A stretch of DNA of 64,000 bases from Punica granatum (taxonomy: Eukaryota > Streptophyta > Magnoliopsida > Myrtales > Lythraceae), in assembly GCF_007655135.1 (NCBI RefSeq), contig NC_045127.1, positions 39,567,538-39,631,537 of the forward strand, written 5' to 3'. Positions 49,715-61,940 of this stretch are shown here, one piece after another. The stretch's first letter is position 1. The number at the start of each line of letters is the position of its first letter. A program made the position numbers and the translations under genes. The notes beneath the pieces are model-generated. The model made no database searches and was not told the DNA's origin. It saw nothing but the letters and a program-made list of their open reading frames with translations.

Positions 49715-51452
49715 TATGGTGTCTGCCTTTATTATTGAGAGGTTAGTCCACAAGATGGAGCAGAAAGGCGAAATAGCTGCAATCTCGTAAGTAGCTCCCG
49801 CCTGCATGTTCCACCTAACCTCGCCAGACTGTGAATACTAGTTCCCACAACTGGGAAATTTTACGGATGGCGATGGGAGGCATACCCATGCTTTCAAAAT
49901 TCTAAATCCAACTGGTCGTGATGAGAGGGGAAACACCAAATCTATCACTTTTGGGGAGGCTGTCTTCAATTGGTAGTCTGAGAACGCGATCTCTCAAAAT
50001 CGTGTCCTCTCCTCTATTAGAACTAAAGTGGACTCACTCATAACTAGAGTCATCCAACTTGACAGCAAGGTTGACTAGCACTACCAAGAGACCCAGTCAC
50101 TCCTTCGAGTACCACAGAAGAGACTTAAGGAGATGCGGGAGGCTCCTCTTGTCTCCTACTTCCAGATTGACCAGGAAAGAAAGGAGGAAGAGATCTGCAA
50201 GTTGAAAAATTAGATTGCGATTCTCGCTAGGGTACCAACACCATCTCCGCCAATATCCCCGACCACAAGCCTCTTCAACTTTTTGGAGAGACCAACCAGA
50301 GCAACTCAAAGGCCCTCTAGGCCTTCTGTGTTTTTCCCTTCTAGGGAGGAACAACAGCCACCTCGGCTGAGTCTTGTGAAACTACGAAAAAAGGCAAGAC
50401 AGTCTATTGAGGTAGAAAGGAGAAAGAAAGAAAAGAGAAAAGAGGTCTATGAAACCCTTCCTACTGAGGTTCCATCCTCCTCTAAGCCTGAGGAAAAGAA
50501 GAAGGAAGAAGAAGAAGACATTAAGGAAGCCTTTATGGTTCTCCCTAAGGAAAATCCTCTCAGCTCTTTTCTCAAAGAGCACTGTCAAGCTGATCAGATG
50601 ATTGTACAAGAAAATTCGTCTGATTCAGCCACAGAGGAAGAGTCTGAAGCCTCTCCAGAGGCCTCAGAAGGATCGTCATGGGAAACGAGAGAATCCTATC
50701 CCCTTGCGAAAATGATAGGAAGGGGAGAAGGAATTGATTCAGATGATGACGGTCGATCGGAAGTTGTAGATACACCATCGACGACAACAACAACAGCACC
50801 AACCAAAGGAAATCTCGTCTTTACCCTAGACGGTATCTCCTATTCCAAGTGGCTAGACAGACTTTAGGAGTTTCTAGCTTACTTAACTACACGAGCACTT
50901 ACTGTCAACAACAACCATGACATGATGTCTGAGTTGGTATCCCATTTTACTAGGACTTTACATAATTGGTGGACTCTTTAAAAATAACAAGACCAGATCT
51001 AGTTCCTCATGAAGAGCCTTGCATAAGCTATTCAAATAATACATATATTCTTCATAGTTAACCTTGATGACCTCAAAGAGCTCAAAAGAAGAGAGTTCTT
51101 TGAACGCAGGTGTTGTTCCTATAAAAGGAAGCACTTGGATCTGCATTTCAAGCACATGGTTCGCCTATTTTATGAACTCGGTGCGGATATTTTCCTGAAG
51201 CAAGCTTTCCTCTCATCTATTCATGCACCCTTGGTAGGAGCGGTAGAAAGAGCACTCCAGTCAAGATGGAGAAGGGTTATTGACTGTACAATTAGAAAAA
51301 TCCAACAAGAAATCCATGTAGCCCTTGAAGACATCTACAAGAAGAAAGAAGTAATAAGAGAAGTCCTGAAGAGAGATAGGTCGATGGAAAAGGCGTGTAA
51401 GAGGCCTGAACCGCATATTAAGAGCTATGGCAGGGATAAGACCTGTAGCTAA
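49715..51452 (+). pseudogene. Coat-protein-like part of the viral polyprotein, interrupted
   Basis: The open part 50283-50867 is Lys/Glu/Ser-rich with a coiled-coil-like basic stretch and an acidic Ser/Glu tract (SDSATEEESEASPEASEGSS). After a stop, 51135-51452 has helical sequence with many basic residues leading towards the zinc knuckle. Position and composition fit a caulimovirid coat region. Stops at 49787, 50211, 50865 and elsewhere interrupt it. Confidence 0.55.
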
Positions 51453-51504
51453 CCAACAAAAAAGAAAAAAGCACCACTAGAAATGGAAGTACCTTAGGAA
51501 GAAA

Positions 51505-51693
51505 ATGAGGTTCGGGAAGAAGTACAAATCCTCTAGGTGCTACATTTGTAACTGGCCTAGCCACTTCGCCAAGAACTGTCCAAAAGCCCCAAAGCAAAGA
51601 ATGAAACTAGTCCAGCAGCTAGAAATTGCTACTGGCATTTCCCTGGAGGAGGATGATGTGGAGTCACTCTTCTCTCTAGACGAAGAAGCTTGA
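51505..51693 (+). pseudogene. Zinc knuckle of the viral coat region
   Basis: C-x2-C-x4-H-x4-C is intact (CYICNWPSHFAKNC, 51538-51579), followed by basic residues and an acidic tail. This motif binds viral RNA in caulimovirids and retroelements. The zinc ligands are preserved although the surrounding polyprotein is broken. Confidence 0.8.
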
Positions 51694-51711
51694 CCATCGT
51701 TCATTGCGGTT

Positions 51712-52080
51712 TTGGAAGTTCTCACAGATTTTGACTCTAGCTTTTTTGAGTCTGAGTCTGAAACTTGCTACATGGTGGCTGAGGATACTGAAGGAATTAA
51801 CCTGGTGAACTTAGTTCCTTATGTTCTAGTTTCGGTCTACACGTCCAAGTATGCAAAACCTATCAAGGTTATTGCATTCCTAGACACTGAAGCCGCCCAA
51901 ACCTTCATGAACCTGGAGGTCCTCCCTCAAGAGTACTGAAAGCCGGATACTAAGCATTTCGACACTGCTTCTAGTGAGGTGTTCTCCACCCACCTCGTAA
52001 GTAAGCCAATCAAAATCCAGTTCTTTTCTGGATGTTTTCTCATCACTAGGGTACTGGATCGGCCCTTCCCAAGAAAGACA
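51712..52080 (+). pseudogene. Aspartic-protease-like region of the virus, active-site Gly replaced
   Basis: The frame contains IAFLDTEAAQTFMN (about 51870-51911) where the retroviral-type protease has D-(T/S)-G. Asp and Thr are kept but Gly is Glu, which should inactivate the enzyme. A stop follows at 51938 and homologous sequence continues in the same area. The role in the virus is polyprotein cleavage; here it is decayed. Confidence 0.65.
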
Positions 52081-52439
52081 TCGTGGTTGGCTGGGACATA
52101 ATCACTAAAATGAACAAGCTCAGGATGACGCGAGAAGGGATTCGGTTCAAGTAGTATTTTTCAACCGTATGTGTAGATCTCTCGACTCTTTATGGCGCAA
52201 GAAGATGAAGTGAAGCAGCTCATTGAAAGACTGGTCCAAGATTTGAAGCAATAGTCATGTGCGAACTCCCACCAAGAGTTCCTCAAGAAATGTTCTCATC
52301 CACTGTAGAAGAATGGGCAGTTCTTTGTAAAGATACCGTTCAAGAAAAATGAGGACATCAACCCTACGAAGGCTAGTCATTCGGGAATGAGTCCTGAGCA
52401 CCAACTTGCCTCTTTGAGTGTGCTGAGTTGTTTCAGCAA

Positions 52440-53525
52440 AATCTCATAGAGCTCTCTAATTCACTATGGGCCTATGAGGCATTCTATGTCAACAAGCGGT
52501 CATAGCAAATTAGAGGAAAGTTACGGCTGGTTATCAACTACCAGCCCCTCAACTATTTTCTGCAGAGTGATAAGTTTCCACTGCCTAATAAGCAAGCCCT
52601 CTTCACTAGTCTCTCTGAGGCTAAGGTGTTTTCAAAGTTCGATCTGAAGGCGAGTTTTTGGCAGCTCAGGATTCATCCAGATGATAGACCCAAGACTGGG
52701 TTCTGCATTTCGAATGCCCATTTTCAATGGAAAGTCATGCCTTTTGGGCTTAACACAACTCCATTGCTGTTTTAGAAGGCCATGTGTCGAGTCTTTGCTC
52801 CCATCATGGACTAGGCCCTCGTATACATTGATGACATCCTTCTGTTTAGCCCAACAGAGGAAGCCCATGTTCATTTGCTCAAGCGCTTCTCGGAGATTGT
52901 CAAAACTTATGGGATTATGCTTTCTTAGAAGAAGATGGTAATTGGCCAACAAGAAATCAATTTCCTTGGCATGCAGTTTGCTAATGGCCAGTACCAGCTA
53001 GAGCCACACGTGGCTCAGGAGCTACTGAAGTACCCAGAATAGTCACTGACCAAGAAGCAGATCCAACAGTTCCTTGGCATAGTTAACTACCTCAAGGATT
53101 TCCTTCTTAAAATAGCCCAGCTCACTCGCCCATTAGACAAAATGCTGAAGAAAGATGCCTCTGCATGGGGGTCAGCCCAGACAAAGGCGGTCAAGGAGCT
53201 CAAGGCTCAATTGCAGTCCTTGCCTTCACTCCAAATTCCCTCCACATGAAAAAGGATACTCCAAAATAATGCAAGTAACAAATACTAGGGTGCGGTCCTA
53301 ATCGAAGAAATCCACGACAAACGACAAATCTGTGGATATAGGAGCGGAAGGTTTAAACCGTCAGAGCAACATTATCACTCCACTTTCAAGGAGATCCTGT
53401 CTGTTATGAATGGGATAAAGAAATTTGAATTCCACCTCATTGGACACAGATTCAGGGTGGAAATGGATATGTCTAACTTCCCCAATATGCTGCAGTTTAA
53501 GCAGAAGCAACTACCTCACCCTCAG
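52440..53525 (+). pseudogene. Reverse transcriptase and RNase H region of the virus, with stops
   Basis: Ordered RT landmarks are visible: KLRLVINYQPLN (block around 52515-52555), FSKFDLKASFWQLRIHPDD (about 52630-52686), MPFGLN (52738-52755), the catalytic YIDDILLF (52824-52847), and the NFLGMQFANGQYQL block near 52960. RNase H follows, with a Ser-Glu-Gln-His-Tyr-type block (53360-53380) and KEILSVMNGIKKFEFHLIGH (about 53390-53450). In-frame stops at 52811, 52927, 53039 and others break it. The family is Caulimoviridae/Ty3-gypsy-like RT; the viral assignment comes from the neighbours. Confidence 0.8.
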
Positions 53526-54860
53526 TTGTTTAGGTCAAACACATAAAGGGGAAACAAAACACGCCAGCAGACTTATTATCAAGGAAGGAACAAGCACAAA
53601 TACGGTAGACTCTGCAGGTTTTGCATGTCATATGCATGTTCTCAACCCAACGGGCATAGAACCAAGCCACAGGCGTGCATCGAAGAAACCTGGGAAGACT
53701 CCAAAGAGATATTCCTCTGGAAGTCTCAAACTTGGCCAGAGAGAAGCAGTTCTTAGTCAAGGCGCGCAGCTTCATGTGGGAATTCCAGTGGAAGGTCTTT
53801 CGCTACCATGGAGAGCTCACCTTCCTACCTTTTGAAATGCATCCTCAATACTCGTTCAGACACTCTGGAATCGCACCATACCTTGAAGACATGAAATGGT
53901 TGTATTGGTACTTGTGTCATTGCTATACCATCAGTATTCAGTTTGAATTGGAACAAATCCTCAGATTACATGGGTGAAATTATGCTGTTAAGGATATGAT
54001 TATGATTAGCTACCCCACTGAAGATAGGAATTCGGATACCCTTTTTATCTAGTTCCTAGAATGGTTTAGGCCACTTTAAGAATGGGAAGCCATTTTTACC
54101 CAAGAAACCAGACGGGTACAACCACTACCTCAAATGGACAGACACACCATTGTCTTGTTCCGTCAGATGTGGTACATAGGAGGTCCAAGAAGAGGAAGAA
54201 TTCCCTGGGCGTAAGGAGAACCCTCAAAATTCTAGAGGAACTATTCCTCTGAGGTGTGGAAAACACTAACCATGGATATCCTTGATAACGAACATGAATA
54301 CATAGAATTGCATAGGACAATCTATGAGAAGAACGGTGTAGTCCCATAAGTCATCTGGCTACATGCCCAAGTCCAAGTCCCTTGGGATTATCTGCTCACA
54401 AAGCCAACATCGAAAGGAAGCTAGAGCAATACAATGAGGAAAACTCTATTCCTCCTATTGACTCTCAAGACCCATATTCTCCTAACCTAGAAGCACTCAT
54501 GTAGCTGGACATTGACCCAACAGCTAACCCTCCAATCCAACCACCAGACCATGCAGTAGAAGACCAACCCCAGCTCGAGCTCCCAGATAGCCCAGAATCC
54601 TGACCAAGCAGGCCCCAGTTCAAGTGCTAACCGGCGAGACCTAGACAATTGGTCTCAATCGATTCTGTCGACACCCTCACATGATAAGGACTGGTGGGGT
54701 GACATGACAGAAGATGACATCAATTGGGCGCTGTACAAGATAGAAAGGTGGAAAGAAAAGAGAGTGCGGAGAAGAAGCGATAGTGACAGCGGCAGTGATC
54801 CTACAACATCGGCGTGAAATAAGTTTTTATTGGATGCTTTATTAAAAATCATGTAAGCCC
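53526..54860 (+). pseudogene. Second viral ORF region downstream of RNase H, function unknown
   Basis: Frames at 53675-53977 and in register further on look protein-like (Trp/Tyr-rich: GELTFLPFEMHPQYSFRH; MKWLYWYLCHCY). A Pro/Asn-rich tail runs to about 54630 and a basic, Arg/Lys-rich end to about 54820. Stops break it several times. Some caulimovirids carry an extra ORF here; I do not recognise its function. Confidence 0.45.
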
Positions 54861-55425
54861 CAGGCCAATAGGGGCGTGTTGGGCAAACCTGTCGACCGCT
54901 AGAAAATATATGTTCATTGTGATTGTCTGTATTCCCTAGGCTTCGCCTATATAAATGGCAACTCTCCTTCTGTAATCTTTAATGAAAGCTGAATAAGAAA
55001 TCTTTCAGCAAAATTTCCTCTCAAACATGTTCTTCTAAGTTCACTCTTCTAGGCTAGGGGTTCTTAGCGGTCGATGTAATTTTTCGATACCAGGAGCTGA
55101 CTTCAAGGATGCTCTATGCTTGCCTCTTATAAGGATCTTGCACATCAGAAAGAATGTTGCTTAGATAACAATTCGAGATAATTCTAGGGATTAGTAGCAT
55201 TAACGGTATAGATGGCCTGGGGTTGGAACGGAACGAAGGGGCTTGAGCATGTTGTCTAGGAGATGCGTTGAAGCTCACCAATATTGTATGGTTCCAGCTC
55301 AAGGATACCATCTCTATCGTTAATATTATTGCATTTCCCTAGCTTCACCAAGCATTGGTATTTGCTGGGGATTAGTATTAGGGAATTCTGTGCCTCACAC
55401 AGACAATTAGCTATTCGTGGCGAGA
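54861..55425 (+). promoter_or_regulatory. Viral non-coding region with TATA box and poly(A)-like signal
   Basis: CTATATAAAT lies at 54947-54956. An AATAA-containing motif (GAATAAGAAA, about 54989-54998) follows where a caulimovirid transcript start and terminal redundancy would be expected. A leader with short ORFs then leads to the right primer site at 55426. In this linear copy a transcript would read into host DNA. Confidence 0.6.
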
Positions 55426-55437
55426 TGGTATCAGAAC
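55426..55437 (+). promoter_or_regulatory. Viral primer binding site, right copy
   Basis: TGGTATCAGAAC has one mismatch to the left copy. It is preceded by 'cgtggcgaga', matching 'catggcgaaa' before the left copy. Viral similarity stops within a few bases after it (about 55439), so the break lies at or next to the primer site. Confidence 0.8.
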
Positions 55438-55439
55438 CT

Positions 55440-57331
55440 AGGAAAGTCATATAAATAAATAATATTTTAACGGGTTGAGCCTATGTAACCCGTATAAACA
55501 TGAATATACCCATTTAGTTAAAAGTTTTTTTTATCATGTTATTGAACCTATTAACTTATTTACCCATTTATGAGGGTATTAGTCTTCGCCTCATGAACTT
55601 AGATCAAGTATGTTGTGATATTTTCATTAGATAATGAGTGTGGTTTTGTTTACTAGTACTTTAGTATGCTAATTTTGTATAGTTATTCACTGTATTTACC
55701 ATTTAATTGGTTTTAATTTGTGTTTATTGTTTTTAATTGTGTAAATATTGCAGGAATGGATTCATTTTAGGTGTTTGTGTTTTATCGTGTAGGTATGCAT
55801 ACATGTACACAATTAGACACGCTTAATTAAACATGTTAAGTTGGTAGATCCATGTCAACTCGGGAATAAATGGGTCATGTCCGAGTTTTCAGTTTTTGAC
55901 ACACTTAATAAACGTATCGTATTCGGGTTTAGGCATATTTTATACGAACCTGTTTAGACCCAACCCGCATAGACGCAGATTGCCAGCCCTACCAAACCGC
56001 ATCATACTCTCTCTGAGACATTAATTATATAAATAAAAGTAAGATAATATAAAGAAATTACCTAATTTCCGTAGAAATAAAACAATTCATTTATTGTTTG
56101 GAATCTTGATTCATAATGAATTTGATATTATGCTCTAGGTTTTGTAGGCTTTGATCGAAATATGCCAATTGAACCATATTTTAAAAAGTGAAGTTAAAAT
56201 TGATTGTAAATTAATTGGAAGAAATTACTTACTTTACCTTGTAAACATTTTATTCAATAGATAGGAATACGTGAACCAAGAGTTTGTATTGATATTGGCA
56301 AAACAACCTCTTCGCATGCATATGAGCTCCAAAACCGACTCATATACATATATCTATGCAATTAATACAATTCGAAAATTTTATGGGCACAATAATACCA
56401 TTTCTCATAATTGTCACTGAATTTATGATTTCTTTTATCAATTGATGGCATTGTTGGTAAAATTTAGATTGAATTGACATTGATGGTGAAATCATACTAT
56501 GAGGCCACATAATGCAAACAATTAACGGAGTTGATCATTCATAACCGATTTATTAGTATTTAGACGTGGAAACTAATATCTTTTTAATATTAAATTAATT
56601 ATAGTAACTAATTTTTTTACCATAATTTATTTCTCTCGACATGTATATGTAATATATATCTTTTAACAAATATATATTGACTATAAAGTATAAATCCACT
56701 CTATTAGATTATATTTTATTTATTTAAGTTTATTGTTTTGCTACTATTTAATTAGAGAGAGTCAAATATATATAGATATAGATGTATGTATACAAATACA
56801 GATAATTTCATTATTTATTGTGCTATTCTAACTCAAATTTCATATATTAAGTTTCGTGCATTAGCATAATTTTAGCTAAATAACTCAATTACTTCCGTGA
56901 GAGCAAACTTAATTGAACTATGATAAGATTAGCTATAATTTTAAAAACTCATTCAAAAAGTATAAATTTATATAATTATAAATATTTTTAATTTTCTAAA
57001 ATTATGAATATTCATTTATTATTGTAATAATAGCTATCATTTTAAAAATTTTATTCAATGAGTTTAAATTTATAGAATTATATATATTATTAATTTTTCT
57101 AATATTGTGAGTATTTATTTGCTATTCAAATGACAATATCTGATTTGAGTTCTTCTTAGTATTGCTTTGAATATTTTCTTCATTTTGACATATGCTATTA
57201 CTAATTACAGTAATACGTCTTATTAATTTAATTTTTATTTATATAATTATAAATATTTATTCATAGTTTTGTAATTAAGTGATTTGAAATAATTTTTTTT
57301 TCATTTTAATATTTGCTATCATTAATTACAA
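55440..57331. other. AT-rich flank between virus and MULE, no gene
   Basis: Apart from a short stretch near 55780-55990 with 'gacacgctt', 'cgtatcgtattcgggttt' and 'cctgtttagacccaacccg' words, which looks like decayed retroelement or plastid-style spacer, it is featureless AT-rich DNA. No ORF of interest. Confidence 0.45.
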
Positions 57332-57340
57332 TAATATGTA

Positions 57341-58325
57341 GGGTTAATTACCCAGAAAAGCACGACCTTTGCAATTTTTCTTAAATATAGCATGACCTTT
57401 AGAAAATAGTACAAAATGCAGGACCTTTGCATTTTTTCTTAAATATAGTGCGACCTTTTGAGAGTAGTACAAAAATGCATGACCTTTGTTTTTTTTCCTA
57501 AATATATCACAATGTTTAAAAAATAATACAGAAAGGCACGACCTTCAGGTTTAGCTGCGATTCTAGCACGACGTCAATTATACGTCAAATATAACAGTAA
57601 CAGCTAATAACGCCTCGTAGTACAACATAATTGGACGAGTGAGTTTCACATATTTTTATGTAATTAAAAACTAATTCTAAAAATTTAAAAATTGAAAAGA
57701 AGATTTTTTTTCTAAAAAAAAGAAAGGAGCGGATTGTAGATTGCATGGAGCGCAATCGGGACCCCCACCATCAAAATGAAAAAGCCTCCAATTTTGGGGC
57801 TCTTTCGATTTCGACAATGGGTGCCCCGATTACGACCACCACCCACATAATTGGGGTCATGTTGCACCGGTGACCTCAATTGAGAGATGGTAGCCGCTGG
57901 CGTAGCGACCATCGCTAGCCCCATCCCCTTTCCTCTTATTTAGTTGAATCCCCCTTTCTTTTCTTTTAATTTTTTAATTATTTTTAATTAAATAAAAACC
58001 TGTAGGATCTACTTGTCCAATCATGTTATGCCACGTAACATCGTTAACTCTACATTAGCCGTTATTGTTACAACTTGAAGGAATAATTGACGTCGTACTA
58101 GATGCGCAACTAAACCTGAAGGTCATGCATTTCTGTGGTATTTTTTAAAGGCTGTGCTATATTTATAAAAAAATTGCAAAAATCATGCATTTCTGTGCTA
58201 TTCTCAAAATGCCGTGTTATATTTAGAAAGAAATGCAAATGTCATGCATTTCTGTGCTATTTCCTAAAGATTGGGCTATATTTAGAAAATAGTACAAAGG
58301 TCATGATTTTCTAGGTAATTAACCC
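57341..58325. mobile_element. Non-autonomous Mutator-like element, 985 bp, perfect 9-bp target duplication
   Basis: TAATATGTA flanks both sides exactly (57332-57340 and 58326-58334). The termini GGGTTAATTACC and GGTAATTAACCC are perfect inverted copies. Each end contains three or four degenerate repeats of about 50-65 bp ('cacgacctttgcaatttttc', 'tcttaaatatagc', 'agtacaaaa(t)gca'), in opposite orientation at the two ends. The centre (57650-58060) is partly CG-containing and non-coding. Long subterminal repeats with a 9-bp duplication support a MULE. Confidence 0.9.
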
Positions 58326-58482
58326 TAATATGTATTATTATTTAATTTTTATATTAATATATGTATTAGTAAGTAAGATATTTATTATAATGTCCTTATT
58401 TATAAAGGCGTAGTCAAGTTTACATAATATATAATTTTATGATTTGTATTTCATTGTATGAATGGGCCTCCCCGGGAAAAAA

Positions 58483-61400
58483 AAAATTGATGCAGTTAAT
58501 TCCTCTGGTGGATTGTTACTCACTTGGGATGTCTTGTTTCCTTTCGGATGCTTAATAATACAGTAGGTGAAAGATGGATGGCAGTGGAAGGAGTCCTCTT
58601 GAATCATGATTTTAGATGCACTATATTTTTTGTGTGTGGATACAGTGAAGAAGAAAGAATAGCTGATCTATGGGAGCAAATTATTAATCTGAGAGATCAG
58701 TATAGCAGCCCGTGGCTCCTTCTTGGTGATTTCAGTGAGATATTAATGCCAGATGAGCGAAAGGGAGCTTCCCGAACCACAGTTGGCATGATCTGATTCG
58801 AGAATTTCATCAGAAATTCTGAATTGCTTGAACTATGTCTTCTTGGTAGGAAATTCACATGGATCAACTCTGTGTCGATGAGCAGAATAGACTGGAACTT
58901 TGTATCAGAAGAGTGGCTATTGAAGTTCCACTGTATGAAACTGTTCAGGCTGACTAAAGGTTTGTCTGATCATTGCCCTCTTCTTGTAAGGACCGAGGAG
59001 TTGAATTGGGGCCCAAGGCCTTTCCAGTTTATTGATTGCTGGTGGCAGAACCACCCTAGATTCAAGCAATTATTAAACGAATTCGGGGAAGAGTGTGATA
59101 ATCAATCTAGAGTAGACTCCAGAATTGTGAGAAAGTTGCAAAATGCTCAAGTTAATGTTGAAAGAATGGAACAAGCGAGTTTTTGGCAACACAGACGAGG
59201 GAATCGCCTCTGTCGAAACTGCCTAGGATGATCTGGACAAGCAAAAAGCAAACACTGATCTGACCGGTGATGAACTCAAGAGATACAGTTTTTTAAAGGA
59301 GCAACTCTGGAGTAAATCTCGAATGAACGAGTCTTTTGGAGGCAAAAGTCGCGGATCAATTGGTGCAGATTCGGCGATACGAACACAAAGTTTTTCCATA
59401 TGATGGCTACCAACAGGAGGAGGAAAAACTCTAGTATTTCCTGGAGTTCCAATGGTGGTTCAGTTGTGTTCAGACACCACAAGAAATTCGAGAAGCAGTC
59501 CAGATTTATCTTCAGAATCAGTTCTCTGCTGTGATGTGGAACAGACCTGCAAGCGTTTTTCCTTTCAAGACCCCGAGCCAAGAAAAGGCTGCAGTTCTGG
59601 AACTCCCTGTCACTATTGATGAGATCAAAGAACCAGTATGGAATTGTGATGGACCCAGATCTCCGGACCTGATGTGTTCAATTTTCACTAGATGCTGGGA
59701 TTTTATCAGGTGTGACTGGTTTGACACGGTGAAGAAGTTCTTCAGCTCAGGTGCATTTCCTGCAGGCATTAACTCAACTTTTATTTCTCTTATTCCAAAG
59801 GGTTGCAGGAGCTGCTAGATTGAAAGAATTCAGACCCATTAGTTTGGTCTCGAGATTGTACAAGATAATCTCAAAGATTCTAACGAATAGATTGAAAGGA
59901 ATTATGGATGATGTTACCAGTGGCAACGAATCCTCATTCATCAAGGGTAGGCAGATTCTTAACACCAGTTTGAGTGCCAGTGAGCTTGTTGATTCACTAA
60001 AAAAAAGAAAAGTAGAACAAAGAGTTTCCTCAAACTAGATTTCGAAACAGCTTTTGATTCAGTTCTTTGGTGATATTTGGATGATGTTACGGCTAAAATG
60101 GGCTTTGGCACGAAATGGAGGGTTGGGTTCAACAATGCATCAGTACTGCAAAAGTCCTTGTCAACGGCTCTCCAACACCTCAAATTCAAATGGAAAGAGG
60201 GTTGAGGCTAGGTGACCCTTTATCACCTTTTTTTATTCAATATTGCAGCTGAAGGACTATTTCATATTTTCAGAAAAGCAGAGGAATTGAGTCTGTCCAA
60301 GGTGGGGTTGCCTTGAGGGGAGGAGAAACTGAAAGTGCAATACTGCAGTTTGCCGATGATAAGCTTATTTTCACACCAGCTGAAACTCATTTTTTGATCA
60401 ACATAGCAAGGATTCAGAGATGTTTTCAATTAATGTCTGGCCTGAGAGTAAACTTCCACAAGAGCTCACTAATCAGCATGAAGACTAGCAGCTCTCTTGT
60501 TGAATCTGTGGCAAGAATGGTCAAGTGCAGAACTGAAAAGCTTCCTTTCATATACTTAGGCCTGCCTCTTGGTGCTAACCAACGGAAGTTCTCTTTCTGG
60601 CAACCGGTTATTAGAAAGGTTGAAAAGAAGTTAGCCGTGTGGAAAGGAAGGATGCTGTCAATGGGTGGAAGAATGTCTTATAAAATCAGCACTCATGAAT
60701 CTCCCGTTGTATTATCTCTCAATATTCAAGATTCCGGAGAGGGTCGCCAAGAAACTGGAATCTATCATGAGGCGCTTTTTTGGGAGTGGAAATGCAGATC
60801 GAAATTCAATATATCGAGTCAAATGGGAAGTGCTTATTAGAAGCAAACAAGAATGAGGCATCGGAATCGGCTCTATCTTATTAAAGAACAAGGCCTTGTT
60901 ATTCAAGTGGTGGTGGAGGTTCGGGAATGAAAAAGATGCCTTATGGAGAAAACCTGTGAGAAGTACCAGATACATCCTGATGCTTGGCTGCCTTATACAG
61001 CTTCTTCTGCTGTTTCGATTGTTTGGAAAGATTTCCAGAAGTTCACGTTCGAATATCCTGAGTCAAATGAAATATCTAAAGCTGGTTTGTCTGTCCAAGT
61101 AGGATGTGGGTCATCAATCAAATTTTAGTATGAACACTTGGATAGGCCAGTCACCTCTTAAGGATGTTTTCCTGCGTCTTTTTAGCATTTGTCTCGACAA
61201 AGAAGCCGTCATTGCTGATTTAAGGATGTGGAATGGGATAGATTTGATGTGGCGCTTAAGTGGAGGAGATCTCTTTTTGAATGGGAAAACCATCAGAGGA
61301 GTACTCCTTTGAGACTTATAGAAGATGCCAAGCTGCATCCTAAGGTTGAGGACAAACTAGTATGGAAGTTTGCAGCAGATGGGGCGTTCAGAGTGAAATC

Positions 61401-61940
61401 TTTTTGCCTGGAGGCTTGTAAAAGAATTTCCCCAAACCTCTCAGCATCGAATTGTTTAGTCTGACTTGGTCTTGCACCAATGAAAGTTGAGATCTTTACT
61501 TGGTTAGCTATTTGACTTGGTTGAAGTGGAATGTTGATGGTTCCTGTCTTGGTAAACTAGGAAAAAGCTGGAATTGGAGGGGCCTGACGAGACTCAAAAG
61601 GTCACGTACTGTGCTTATTCTCGACTCCTACCGGAATTATGGAATCAAATGAGGCAGAAGTAAAAAGCAATTAGAAGAGCTTTGGAAGTTGCAGCAACAT
61701 CACAAAGAATGCACCGGAAAAGATTGATTGTAGAGACCGACTCTGTTAATGCTTTCCATTGGTTATCAAATGAAAATAGGCGACCTTAGAGGATGGCTTC
61801 AGACAGACTTCAATATCATCTCACAGCTCAGAAATCTCTTTGTTGATCTTACGTTTGTTCACGCGCTTAGAGAAGCCAATGGTATGGCGGATGCACTTGC
61901 AAAACAGGCAACTAAAATAGAGACGTTGAGTTCATAGCTT
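58483..61940 (+). pseudogene. L1-type LINE, right piece: endonuclease, reverse transcriptase, RNase H (decayed)
   Basis: The frame opens with VNSSGGLLLTWD (endonuclease), continues with WLLLGDFSEIL and RIDWNFVS (58880-58905), and has the SDHCPLL motif (about 58966-58986) that ends the endonuclease domain. RT landmarks are KEFRPISLVSRLYKIISKIL (about 59824-59883), the catalytic FADD in LQFADDKLIF (60346-60375) and LPFIYLGLPLGANQRKF (about 60541-60590). A C-terminal RNase H shows WNVDGS (61527-61544), ETDSVN (61735-61752) and ALREANGMADALAKQA (61864-61911). Stops and frameshifts occur throughout, so it is inactive. Such a C-terminal RNase H is known in plant L1-type LINEs. Confidence 0.85.

Larger units (their letters stand above)
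47351..55439 (+). mobile_element. Endogenous pararetrovirus (Caulimoviridae), slightly more than unit length, decayed
   Basis: The block begins and ends with the same sequence around a tRNA-Met primer site (47376-47387 and 55426-55437; about 39 bp of redundancy with a few mismatches). This is expected when a circular viral genome integrates slightly over one length. Between them lie, in viral order, a movement-protein-like region, a Cys-rich motif, a coat-protein-like region with zinc knuckle, an aspartic protease, reverse transcriptase with RNase H, a second downstream ORF region and a non-coding promoter region. The span between primer sites is 8050 bp, or about 7.1 kb without the inserted 922-bp element, in range for this family. 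There are no LTRs and no integrase. The layout with an extra ORF after RNase H recalls the florendovirus group, but that placement is tentative. Many stops and frameshifts make this copy non-functional. Confidence 0.85.
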
